A DNA stretch of 64,000 nt from positions 10,292,001 through 10,356,000 of the forward strand of contig JBHGNT010000002.1 of the NCBI GenBank assembly GCA_043228905.1, in the 5' to 3' direction. The notes beneath the pieces were generated by a model. The model saw only the letters and a program-made list of their open reading frames with translations, ran no database searches and was not told where the DNA came from. Below, one piece after another: positions 31,961-42,068 of the stretch. The stretch comes from Azolla caroliniana (Eukaryota > Polypodiophyta). Each line of letters opens with the position of its first letter. The stretch's first letter is position 1. The position numbers and the translations under genes were made by a program.

Positions 31961-34086
31961 AAAAAAGTTCTATCTTGTTGAGTTTTTCGTTGGAGTCTAA
32001 AAAGCTTGTATTGTCCCCTAATGTTACAATAATAGATTGATATATTCACATTCGTAGGTGTTCCCAAACAAATGGATACGAATGCATGAAAAAATATTCG
32101 TAAAAATAAAAATAAATAAATAAAGAGTTTATAAACCCCCTCCTTTTTAGTTTCCTAGATATAAAAAAAATGAGACTTCACAATAAAAAGGGATTTGACA
32201 CTAATAATATTTTTATAATAAATGTGAAAGTATTCGTTTTATTTTTAATAAATAATATAAAATAAAGGTTCATTAATTCCCCATTTTTTATCCTCCCAAA
32301 TTTTGTGGATATTTTTATGTGACATTAAAAAGGGAACTTCACACTAACCATATTTTTATAATAAATATAAAAATACATGTTTCTTCAAATAATAAATAAA
32401 ATAAAGGATAATAAACTACCCCCTTTTTTATTTGACACTCTAAAGGAGACTTAATACTAATCATATTTTTATAATCTATTAATGAATGATTGTTCTTTTT
32501 TTAGTGAATTTATTTATTTAAAATTAATTAACTAATTTTTATTATATTTATTTTGCAAAACAAATGGTTTTACAATGTTCTTGAGGCCATTTCATATTCT
32601 CAAAGATTGCGAATATCATGCATAAAGAATATCATGAATATCGCACGTGTGTCAATCAATGGTTATAAATTATAATATAACATTCCTTTCTCTTTCTTTT
32701 CACCTATCTTTCTTTTCTCCTCACTATCTTTTCTATATCTCTTTTCATGAGATATCAATTAACTTTAGGAACATTGCTTTATTTCCAACAATGATGAGTA
32801 TTGTTTTTAAAGTTGAAGGTTTATCAAAACTAATTTTGATATTGTAAAACAAAATGATAGGTTGGAAGTGAAAAGAACCTTGTGAATCAAAACCATAACT
32901 TTTTTTTTCACTTTTTATTATATTTAGTTTATGTCCTTTGGCGCTTAGCAATATACATGTGCGAATCTATGTTATCTTTTTATATGTGGTCCTAAGATTT
33001 TATTAGTTATTCAAAGATTTGGTGTTAAAAGTATATATATATATATATATCTTTGAGATTGGAGAAAATCATTTCATGTAATCTTCTTATGAAGTAATGT
33101 CAAATATAACCTACAAACTAAGTGAACACATGTCTTTACAATTTGAATATACATTTGGTACATTATTTGAGGAAAGGGCATGTCTATCATTAATATAGCA
33201 AAGATAATGTTACAATGGTAAATAAAAATCTTATTTACTATATTAGAGAGTGCGCAAAATAGACAAGGAATTTGCTAGTTGAAAGAGAATTTATGGAATC
33301 ATTAATACCCTTGTGGGTTCCACACTTCATTCCCGTATACTAAGGATACTTTACAGATTTGGTATCTAAATTATATCAAAGATATCCAACATGATCACTA
33401 TAAGCTAATATTCAAAAGTTATTCCTCTCATGAAGTATATGATCAATTTCTACCATTAAGGAGTCACCTAGATCTTATAATTTCTTACTATGAAAAGGTA
33501 AGACATGTTTGTTAAATCTATTTTCATTAATCGGGACATATTTATCTCCAACATTAGAATTATAAAAGTGGAATTGTGAGCCATTATCATAATGTTATGG
33601 AGTTTGTAACTAAGATACTATTATAGTTCAAGTTCTTTGATGAGTCAGATTTTAGTGTTTGATTGTTTCCAAAACACATGTTCAAATGTTCTTAATGGTA
33701 AGACAACTTGAGATCCTTCATGTTCAATGCTTTGTGTAGCCTACTTGTGAAACAATAATAAAACAAACACATACAAGTAGAGCTTATTCAGCTTCATATG
33801 ATGTCATGATGTGGCATGTGCAAAGGGAGAGAAGTGTTAAAAGTCGAAGTTTTAAAATAGGTCAAGATATTAGTTGAAGTAATAATTGGAAGAAAATTTG
33901 AGAGGAAAATTATTTTAACAACAAAGCAGTAGCATAAATGCTAAGAGCTAATATTGACACAACATGGTCAAGGCCCAAGGATTCAATGATCAGAAAATGT
34001 GAGTAAAGGAAAAAGATGAGCTTAGTCCATCTATGACAAATGGAAATGTGCAATGAATGCAAATACAAGCTGGAATCACCAAGGTA
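31961..34086. other. AT-rich intergenic DNA, no gene seen
   Basis: About 75% A+T by eye. Long T and A runs and a (TA)n run near 33032-33050 are present. CCCCTTTTTTA-type blocks recur at about 32140, 32280 and 32420, hinting at a decayed tandem duplication of roughly 140 bases. Confidence 0.5.
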
Positions 34087-34440
34087 CATGGGAGGCCTAA
34101 AATAACCAAGGCAATGTTGTTATTCATCATAGACTTCCACGTCGTAACTCCAAAATATCCCCACTAAATGCATAAGTGACAAAAGGAAACTTGGAACCAC
34201 AAGGATGTGTTGGAGGCCTACAATGACCAAGGCAATGTTGTTGATGATCATAGATTTGACTTGCCACATCGAAACTCCAAAATATGCGCCCAAAAAAATA
34301 CAAGATCTCATTGTTGGGTATATTTGAATGCCCAAGTTTTATCGAAATGGAATCATAGGGTAGTGAATCACATGGGAGGCCTATAATGACCAAGGTGATA
34401 TTGCATTGACCATAGCTGACTCACCACGTTGAAGCTCAAG
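34087..34440. repeat. Three imperfect direct repeats (about 120-165 bp spacing)
   Basis: A segment with GGAGGCCTA, AATGACCAAGG, a short variable part, and CGAAACTCCAAAATAT-like bases occurs near 34090, 34210 and 34375. The copies have diverged. I recognise no gene in them. Confidence 0.6.
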
Positions 34441-34587
34441 ACTATACCCCCAAAAAATCATTCTCATCCTAATTTTTTTTCACCCTAAATTGGTCAAAAG
34501 ATGATTTCCCATATCTACCTAACTTGGAAGTCTAGAGCCATAAAGTGATCACGAGTTGCTTTTCAAGTACAGGTATATGGATGAGAA

Positions 34588-34645
34588 CAATGTTGGGCAA
34601 AGTTTCTCACCCCTATCGGAAATTAAAAATTTTAACAAGTCCATG
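34588..34645 (+). repeat. Truncated end of the hAT-2 family
   Basis: CAATGTTGGGCAAAGTTTCT matches the left end of the element at 47801 and continues into a CCCCTAYCGGAAAT-like block. The similarity then ends, and I see no partner end nearby. Confidence 0.6.
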
Positions 34646-35483
34646 CCACCATGGATCCACTCACTTAAGGGTATGCAGGTTTGGCTATCCTTGAACTTCA
34701 ACACACTTCCTCCCCTACCCTTATGTATGATGCAACCATATGGGCTTTAAGAGGCCCCATGTACATATGGACATAGAGAGTCCACTAATCATTACCTTGT
34801 CCTCGATAATATATAGCAAAGTATCCACCCCACATGAGATCATTTAAGTTCAATTGACAAAGGCCTCCCCCCTTGACGATAGAAGCATTGTTCCATCAGT
34901 CCAAAACAATCACTAGCCCCACTAAACCCATACATACTGGTTATGATTTAGTGAGCATTGAGCTTTTACCTGAAAATACTTCTCTTTGGCAAAAAGATCA
35001 TATGTTGCTGATTATACTTTTAAGCGAAAAGGATATCTTAGCCATATGTCCATATTACTATGTTACTATCACAGCTCCACAAACAAGGTGTAGAATTTGC
35101 ATAAAATACGAGAGATTAGGTAAGGTTAAGATATTGACACCTGTGAGTGTTTCGAATTGCAGCACGCTCTGAGTGTGTGCTATTTGCCACATAGCAGCCA
35201 AGAAGAAATTCCCAGACTTCTACCCTTATTGATGGATCCACACCCTAGCAATAAGATTTGAATTTCATATAGAATAATGTGGGTTAATCCTTTGTTAGAG
35301 ATTTTATACTTACTTTAACAGCTTTTAAATTCTTTCACGAGTTGCCATAAAAAATGCACCCCAAATAATCATTGTATCATGAAGGCAATAGTGAGATACA
35401 TGAAAGGCTTACACTGTGCTACATTGTGTAATTACTATGGCTTAATGGATTCCTCCGGTCCTAAACTGAATCCTTCATGGGTA
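34646..35483. other. Intergenic DNA, no supported gene
   Basis: A 99-codon open frame at 34873-35172 (SIELLPENTSLWQKDHMLL in part) has no recognisable domain. I do not call it a gene. Confidence 0.4.
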
Positions 35484-35491
35484 GCATCATC
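35484..35491. repeat. 8-bp target duplication of hAT-1 (left)
   Basis: GCATCATC here is repeated at 40506-40513 just outside the other end. Eight bases is the hAT superfamily length. Confidence 0.8.
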
Positions 35492-35664
35492 TAGGGATCG
35501 GCAATGGTTCGGTTTAGGCTTAGCCGGTTTGGCTTGATCCAAGCCAAACCGGCTAAGCCTAAGCCGTTTACAGGATCTCAAACCTGAGCCGAGCCGGTTC
35601 ACAAACCGGTTTGGGCTAAACCGGCTTGGTAAACGGCTTGTAAACCGGTTTCTAAACCTAGAAA

Positions 35665-35822
35665 CCTCCCTCTCTCCCTCTCTCCCTACCTCCCTCTCTC
35701 TCAAATGATCCACTATATACTATATACTATATACTATACATTGTACAAGCTCTCCCTCCCACTCTCTCTCACGTCTGTGGTCTCGACTCTCTCTCCCTCT
35801 CCCTCTCTCTCCCCTCTATGTA

Positions 35823-35865
<43 letters not shown>

Positions 35866-36000
35866 GTCTATGGTCTCGACTCTCCCTCCCTCTCTCTCTC
35901 TCTCTCCCCTCTATGTAGTTCCTCTGTCTCTCTCTCTCTGTCACGTCTATGGTCTCGACTCTCCCTCCCTCTCTCTCTCTCTCTCTCTCTCCCTCTGCGA
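35665..36000. repeat. TC-rich satellite, left of LINE-B
   Basis: Units of (CT)n separated by CCCCTCTATGTAGT or CACGTCTATGGTCTCGACT repeat several times. The CCTCTATGTAGTTCCTCTC unit also occurs right of the LINE (39950 on), so the LINE lies within one satellite block. A (TATAC)n stretch is at 35712-35740. Confidence 0.75.
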
Positions 36001-36066
36001 GTGATCATAAATGATCGCACTACTAATTGACGGCGTGTGGCCCATGTGACAGAAAACACACTTAGG

Positions 36067-39000
36067 ATGACCTTATGGAATTGTAACGGCGCACTCTGGA
36101 CACACCCCGGCCGCCTAGAGGGGATATTAAAGGAATCAGATATAGTTTGCCTAGTAGAAACACACCAAAGCCCAAATAGGGGACTCCCACGAGTCGAAGG
36201 ATTTCGTTGGGAGTCGGCTTTTAGACAAACCTCACGTCGATGCACTACCAGGGGATCTGGAGGTGTCGCAATATTGTTTCGGAGGGAGCTACATAATAGG
36301 ATAGAAATACTGAGCACAGACCCAGAAGCTCGTTTTATGTGGGTGAAAGTCTCCACAAGCAAGGACAAGGCAGTAATTTTCGCCATTTGTTACTTCCCCC
36401 CAAAAGGCTCTCGTTATAATCTGGCTGGCGAGGCGAGATTAGTTGATGACAGAGTGCCACATGGGCCTTCCCCATATGAACCTCTATCGGATGACATAAT
36501 CCGATATTCTTCCCAAGGCGAAGTATTCCTTGTAGGAGACTTTAATGCGAGAACCCAATCCCGACAATGCACAATATTTCAAATGAATAGAAACCTAGAA
36601 ATGGTAAATGTCGATCCTTCAGACATAGACACCACACGTAGATCAAAGGATCAAGGTGCAGACGCCACGAGCTTTGGCCATCATTTGCTCGAACTCGGTA
36701 GTCGGCACCAGATGGTCATATATAATGGTTTAGCCAAGTGGCCAGGTTCGGAAGAGCTCACATGTTTCCCACATGGAGGAGGGGAAAGCACAGTCGATTA
36801 TCTAATAGGACGCCCTGAAGCCACCCACATGATTAACTCCTTCCGAGTGGCCCCATGTCCTATTGGCGCGGACCATAGTTTCTTATACTTCGAGATAAAA
36901 TGCGATATCTCTAACGTCACCAACTCTAGTCAACCACGCCATGACATCACAATACATTTCACACATGAGCTCTCTGACATATATGCTCGACATGTTCAAG
37001 CCCATCTCTCCTCCCTTGATCCCTCCCTGCCTTTAGAGAGCCTTAATACGAAACTCACACACATCCTTCATTCTGCAGCGGTTAGCAGCTTCCCATACAC
37101 GAAACACTCCAATCAAGGTAAAGTAGGATCTATGCCACAAAATAGATGGTATGATGAGGATTGTAGGTGCTTACATCGACAACTTACAATATCGCAACTC
37201 AGTGGTAGTATTACCTCAGTACAAGCTCGTAAAGAAATGCGCAAGATGACACGTCGTAAGAGACGAGCATGGGAGGCATCCCAATATTGGGAACTCTACC
37301 ACATGCTCATGAGTAACGATTGTGCCACTGCATGGAAGAGATTACGGGAACCAAGACCACAAACACCCATCGAAGATCTTGAAACTTGGCACACTTATAC
37401 AGAGAGACTTTACCACATCCCAAACCAACCACCCATTCCAATGCCTTCCACACCCCGACCTACTGTGGGGACACTCTTCACGACCTCTAGGGTCACGAAG
37501 GTCATAAAGAAATTACAACATAGGAAGTCCATGGACCACACAGGATTGCGAGCAGAACACATCATATACGCGAGAGAGTGCCTAGCTCCCTTCCTAACTC
37601 TAATCTTCAATCGTGCCCTTGCAGAGGGTTTTCCATCACAATGGACCATGAACACAGTGGCCCCCATACATAAGGGGGGGGACCCCATGGACCCAAATAC
37701 TTATAGGACCATTATGATAGGTCATACCCTTGCTAAATTATATGGTGCAGTAATGGAGGCAGAGCTTAGCGAGTATATGGAGACCTTAAATCTTCGTGCA
37801 CCTGAACAGGCCGGCTTTAGACGAGCCTTCTCCACTATTGACCATATCTTCACACTTAGATGCTTAATTGACCAGACTAAGGCTCGCAAGAAGAAACTAT
37901 ATTGTTGTTTTGTGGACTTCCGCAAAGCCTTTGACACGGTCCCTAGAGAGCAGTTGTTTGATAGGCTTAAGAGCTTGAGGATACCAGATGACATGGTTTG
38001 GGCCATCTACGCACTATATGAACAAGTGTCCGGGTGTGTTCGATGCCCAAGCGGCATATCCGATAGTTTCACTAGCACTATCGGTGTAAAACAAGGTTGC
38101 CCCTTATCTCCGACTCTTTTTGGGATCTACATTGATGAGATCACAGATTGTATTGCTCGTAAGGGAGGCAGTGGAGTAGTCCTTGGAGATACGCAGGTGC
38201 GTATCTTGCTCTATGCAGATGACATAGTTTTGCTCTCTGAATCCGAACACGACCTACAAAGGCACCTTAATGCCTTAGATGATTTTTGCACACAACGAGG
38301 ATTGGTAGTGAATCTAGGGAAAACTAAAGTCCTTATCTTCCACACGTCGGCCCAAGTTAGAGCTAAGTGTCACCTAACTATCTCCCATAGCCCAGTTGAG
38401 GTGGTTGGATCATATGTCTATCTCGAAGTCACTTTCAGTGCCCGCTCAGGTAAATTTTCGATGACACAAGCAGCGAAGGATAGACTTACAAGAGGACATG
38501 CATCCCTCTCACTCCTCGAGAGACAATGCCACCAAGCATACTTCCAAGAGCCACGAACTAAAGGGTGGCTCTTTGACTCATTAGTGACTCCCTCTCTCAT
38601 GTATGCATCAGCGGTTTGGGCCCCAGGACTACCATCTTTCATGTGGACGCAATTAGAGAGACCATTGGTGATGATGTTATCACGCCAACTCCGAAGCAAA
38701 TCGTCGGTCCCACATGACATTATTAGGGCTGAGTTCACTCTACCCCCTATGTTAGTAGAAGCACTTTTTCAACTGGTAGTCTTTATACACAGGATACATA
38801 ACCAACCACTTGATAGAATATCCCACCAAGCCTTTAAGGCTTCTCATGCATTGTATGAGTCCGGCTATACTAGCTCATGGTATGGCATGATGGTGAGTTG
38901 GCTTCTTGCCAACGGTCTAGACATTACTAACCTCCCCCCCCTTAAGTACGACCACACGAATGGTAACACTTTACTCTCTCATGAGGACCGTAATAAAGTA

Positions 39001-39780
39001 ATACGCCAAGAAATATGGCAAATTTATACCCGGTATAAATGGATCACCCCACTAGAGCCACTCCCATCTAAAATGTCGTACTATAAGGAACACTTTATGC
39101 ACTTCTCTGAGTTAGGTTTTATCACGCGCCCAAAATATCTAGATGTATTCTTACCACATGCACTAAGGGTTGCCATTGGTCAACTTAGAATATCATCTCA
39201 CCAACTTGAGATTGAGAATGGACGTACTAATGGAGTCCCTAGGGAGGAAAGGATATGTAGGTTATGCCACATAGAGATAGAGGATGAGTACCATTTTACA
39301 TGCAAATGCCCCACCTATGCCGAGATAAGGGCAAAATACCAAGACATACTTGGTTCCTCTCCCACCCTCCCTAAACTATTAGATACACTAGATATAAAGA
39401 AATTAGGTAGATACATCTTAGAATTGAAACACCACAGAGAGAACAAATTACAAAACGTTGATACTAATGTTGCTAATGTTTACCAACATATAACAAATGA
39501 AGTTTTTCAGGAACAGGGGGAGACAATGAATGTCGACACACCTGCACCACTCGGACTTCTCCTTGATGAAGCAGAAAATCAAAGAAGAACCAAACGCCCT
39601 CGGATGCCGGGTTTCAAAGCAACTCGACGAGATGTAGAAGCAATAAAGAAAATAAGGGAACGTGAACTACACCGCCTAGAAGCCATGGCTAGGGCACTCT
39701 ATGCATCGGGACCATGGGTCACACCCACACCAAAAACTTTTGACCTCCCACTTCTTTTTGAGAGACTTGGGTGGAAATGA
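36067..39780 (+). CDS. LINE-B ORF2: endonuclease-reverse transcriptase (1237 aa, open)
   Basis: The frame is open without a stop from the first ATG at 36067; an upstream non-ATG extension reaches 36037. The N-terminal apurinic-type endonuclease has MTLWNCNGALW (residue 1), ETHQ, GSGGVAILFRREL, VGDFNAR (D158) and a GADHSF motif near residue 270. RT contains FCFVDFRKAFDTV-like residues (CCFVDFRKAFDTV, about 613-625), GVKQGCPLSPTLFGIYIDEI and YADD (residues 716-719, at 38212-38223). Near the C-terminus CRLCHIEIEDEYHFTCKC is a CCHC-type Cys/His motif. The protein nicks target DNA and copies its RNA there. No ORF1 is seen upstream, so this copy is probably 5'-truncated, though ORF2 looks complete. 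It is the youngest-looking LINE in the window. Confidence 0.9.
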   Translation: MTLWNCNGALWTHPGRLEGILKESDIVCLVETHQSPNRGLPRVEGFRWESAFRQTSRRCTTRGSGGVAILFRRELHNRIEILSTDPEARFMWVKVSTSKDKAVIFAICYFPPKGSRYNLAGEARLVDDRVPHGPSPYEPLSDDIIRYSSQGEVFLVGDFNARTQSRQCTIFQMNRNLEMVNVDPSDIDTTRRSKDQGADATSFGHHLLELGSRHQMVIYNGLAKWPGSEELTCFPHGGGESTVDYLIGRPEATHMINSFRVAPCPIGADHSFLYFEIKCDISNVTNSSQPRHDITIHFTHELSDIYARHVQAHLSSLDPSLPLESLNTKLTHILHSAAVSSFPYTKHSNQGKVGSMPQNRWYDEDCRCLHRQLTISQLSGSITSVQARKEMRKMTRRKRRAWEASQYWELYHMLMSNDCATAWKRLREPRPQTPIEDLETWHTYTERLYHIPNQPPIPMPSTPRPTVGTLFTTSRVTKVIKKLQHRKSMDHTGLRAEHIIYARECLAPFLTLIFNRALAEGFPSQWTMNTVAPIHKGGDPMDPNTYRTIMIGHTLAKLYGAVMEAELSEYMETLNLRAPEQAGFRRAFSTIDHIFTLRCLIDQTKARKKKLYCCFVDFRKAFDTVPREQLFDRLKSLRIPDDMVWAIYALYEQVSGCVRCPSGISDSFTSTIGVKQGCPLSPTLFGIYIDEITDCIARKGGSGVVLGDTQVRILLYADDIVLLSESEHDLQRHLNALDDFCTQRGLVVNLGKTKVLIFHTSAQVRAKCHLTISHSPVEVVGSYVYLEVTFSARSGKFSMTQAAKDRLTRGHASLSLLERQCHQAYFQEPRTKGWLFDSLVTPSLMYASAVWAPGLPSFMWTQLERPLVMMLSRQLRSKSSVPHDIIRAEFTLPPMLVEALFQLVVFIHRIHNQPLDRISHQAFKASHALYESGYTSSWYGMMVSWLLANGLDITNLPPLKYDHTNGNTLLSHEDRNKVIRQEIWQIYTRYKWITPLEPLPSKMSYYKEHFMHFSELGFITRPKYLDVFLPHALRVAIGQLRISSHQLEIENGRTNGVPREERICRLCHIEIEDEYHFTCKCPTYAEIRAKYQDILGSSPTLPKLLDTLDIKKLGRYILELKHHRENKLQNVDTNVANVYQHITNEVFQEQGETMNVDTPAPLGLLLDEAENQRRTKRPRMPGFKATRRDVEAIKKIRERELHRLEAMARALYASGPWVTPTPKTFDLPLLFERLGWK

Positions 39781-39949
39781 GATTAGGCTTGGTGCAAAGT
39801 TTTGTACACTACTAGAACTTTCTTAGCTTAAGCTATTTTCTTTTATTTTTAGTTTTGATGATTGGATAAACACTCATTTTTTGTTGTAACCTATTTGTCT
39901 CATGGGCCAAATTTGGCCTTAGAAGACGTTAATATATCTTTCTTTCTTT

Positions 39950-39995
39950 TCTCCTCTATGTAGTTCCTCTCTCTCTCTCTCTCTCCTCTATGCAG

Positions 39996-40029
<34 letters not shown>

Positions 40030-40260
40030 CTCTGTGTAGTCTCTCTATCTCTCTCTCTCTCCCCTCTGTGTAGTCTCTCTCTCTTTCTCTCTCCCCTCTA
40101 TGTAGTTCCTCTCTCTCTCTCTCCCCTCTGTGTAGTCTCTCTCTCCTTATATGTTGTCTCCTTCCCTCTCTCTCTCTCCTCGTTTGTGTAGTCTCTCTCT
40201 CTCTCTCTCTCTCCTTATATGTTGTCTCCCTCCCTCTGTCTCTCTCTCCTCGTCTATGTA

Positions 40261-40324
<64 letters not shown>

Positions 40325-40350
40325 CCTTGTCTGTTGTCTCTCTCCCCCTC
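39950..40350. repeat. TC-rich satellite, right of LINE-B
   Basis: Repeats of (CT)n with spacers CCTCTATGTAGTTC, CCCTCTGTGTAGTCT and CCTTATATGTTGTCTCC. A nearly pure (CT)n run of about 58 bases is at 40263-40321. Confidence 0.85.
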
Positions 40351-40513
40351 TCTAAAGTTTATAAACGGCTTAAACGGTTTATCTGGCTTAGTCGGCTTGA
40401 GCCGGTTTGGCGAGGCTCAAGCCGAGACGAGACGAGCCACTAAGCCGTTTTCAAGCCGGCTAAGCCAAACGGTTTAGGCTTGAGCCGAGCCGTTGCCGAT
40501 CCCTAGCATCATC

Positions 40514-41310
40514 ACCAAAATATAGTTTTTAAAGAATAGGCTTCCCATGTAAAGTGTGTCAAAAGAGCATAAATATGACAAAATATTGTTGGATTTCCAT
40601 TTGAACCAAGAAAATATTGTTTCTAGGAACAGGATCAACAACTCATTTTAGTTAAAAACCTTTAGGTGCCAAATTTTGGATCCTAATGAGTTTACTACAT
40701 CCCAAACCCAATAAACCCTAAATCCCTCCTCTCCCGTGGACAATAAAGAATCTATTCTATTCTATTGTCTCTAGTTCTAGAATTTAAGTTATTGGCCACT
40801 CAAGAAAGATAGGAGACCATCATCATCGTTGTGATCATCATCTTCTTCATGATCATGATCATCTCTCTCTCTTTCTCTCTAAGAAACCCAAGAAACCCCA
40901 AAACCCCCCATAGTAATATTATCGATTGCTCACCAAAATTGACATGACCCGAATTGGATGTCCTATTCATTCCATGTTTATTCTAGTCACCACACTATGT
41001 GGAGACACCGCAAATATTGGTTTTCACGAATGATATATGTATATGTATGTATGTATGTTAATGTATGGATATATGTATTTGTTTGTGAAAGTGGATGGTG
41101 AGTCGAAATATTGTATGAGTAATTTATTGGCTTAACGATTGTTCTTTTGACTTATAACGTTTCGTTATGGTGGGTGGGTGGGTTGGGAATATCAGAGCAG
41201 GTTTGCTTAGTACCACAGTGCACTTTATTTTCTTTAATAGTGGTGAACTTAGGAGGCATTGATGGATCTTCTTCTTCTTCATCTTCTTCCTCCTCCTACA
41301 GCAGCTTCGT
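40514..41310. other. Intergenic DNA upstream of the At4g08330-like gene
   Basis: No coding frame is supported. ATGATC-rich and CT-rich short repeats lie at 40820-40880, and ATGT-type repeats at 41035-41070. Confidence 0.45.
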
Positions 41311-41323
41311 TTGTTCTTTCTTT

Positions 41324-41332
41324 CTATTTAAA
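41324..41332 (+). promoter_or_regulatory. TATA box of the At4g08330-like gene
   Basis: CTATTTAAA lies 74 bases before the ATG, and pyrimidine-rich DNA (CT/CTT tracts, 41262-41395) surrounds it, as in many plant core promoters. Confidence 0.55.
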
Positions 41333-41405
41333 CCTTACCCTTTCTTCTTTCTCTTCACTCTTCATTCTTCTTCCTCTACACTACTCCTCATTCAGTCTGC
41401 AAAAA

Positions 41406-42068
41406 ATGCTTCTGGACCCTGATGTCTACTACAGGTATATATTAATTAATGAATTTCTTTCCTTCTGTCCATCCATCTTCCTCTTCTCTTTCATTTCCAT
41501 GAATATTACAGCTCTCTCTTTATGGTGAGCTTACTTAGAAGACCCAATTCTCAAACTCTATACCTCTCTAACTTATTTCATTTATTGTATCCATTTATAG
41601 CGATTTTATTTTTTGTAGTTCTATTCTATTTATTTTTTTATTGCTATTGTGTTTAAGATTTTAATTGATTGTGGTGTTGAATTTCCCCTTGGGTATGGTA
41701 GTTGTGGGTCATGTGGATACCCACTTCACCTTTGTTCATCCCAAAGGATGGCCTCAAGCTCCGACGATCGAAGATCCTCAAGGAAAGGAGACCTCAATTT
41801 CTTCAATATCGAAGGTTCTCGGATCCGACAATTTCACGAGTTCAAATGTGCACCGTACATCCATACGGACGGATCCATGGGTTTCCACAAATATAAGACA
41901 AAGCTCTTATGTGGAAAGTGTGGGAACGTCATTGGTTATGGCCTTCCTGATTCCAACAACTCGGGTTCAGACTTTGGTAGTAGCTCTAGTCCTAACTCTG
42001 GTGGTGGTTCCGAGCACATGAGATATTGCTTGAAACTAAAGGCTTTGCAGCCATGTGTGGGAAATTGA
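41406..42068 (+). CDS. Homologue of plant-specific protein At4g08330 (131 aa)
   Basis: Two exons, 41406-41434 and 41702-42068, are joined by a GT-AG intron in phase 2. The short first exon gives MLLDPDVYY; the joined codon gives Ser, and exon 2 reads CGSCGYPLHLCSSQR. A second CxxC is in TKLLCGKCGNVIGYG, so two Cys pairs (CGSC and CGKC) could bind one zinc ion. The end reads RYCLKLKALQPC, which matches the family's conserved YxIKIxALQPS-like tail from memory. A Ser/Gly-rich linker stands before it. Arabidopsis At4g08330 is annotated as an uncharacterised chloroplastic protein; its function is not known to me. No transit peptide is evident on this short N-terminus. All features suggest a working host gene. 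Confidence 0.85.

Larger units (their letters stand above)
35492..40505. mobile_element. hAT-1: hAT-type element enlarged by TC satellite and a LINE
   Basis: The ends are inverted (TAGGGATCGGCAA, then YGGYTCGG on both) and are flanked by the 8-bp repeat GCATCATC. The subterminal 150-200 bases on each side are full of AAACCGGCT- and AAGCCG-type motifs in both orientations, as is common in non-autonomous plant hAT elements. No hAT transposase is present. Between the ends are TC-rich satellite and the LINE-B copy. The parent element was therefore probably a short non-autonomous one that grew by satellite expansion and a LINE insertion. Confidence 0.8.

Noticed and set aside
34873-35172. 99-codon plus-strand open frame
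   Set aside because: No recognisable domain, no supporting splice or promoter signals, and AT-rich surroundings.
35705-36004. Long Ser/Leu-rich open frames in CT satellite (also at 40219-40443)
   Set aside because: They arise from CT-repeat DNA in both strands and have no protein features.
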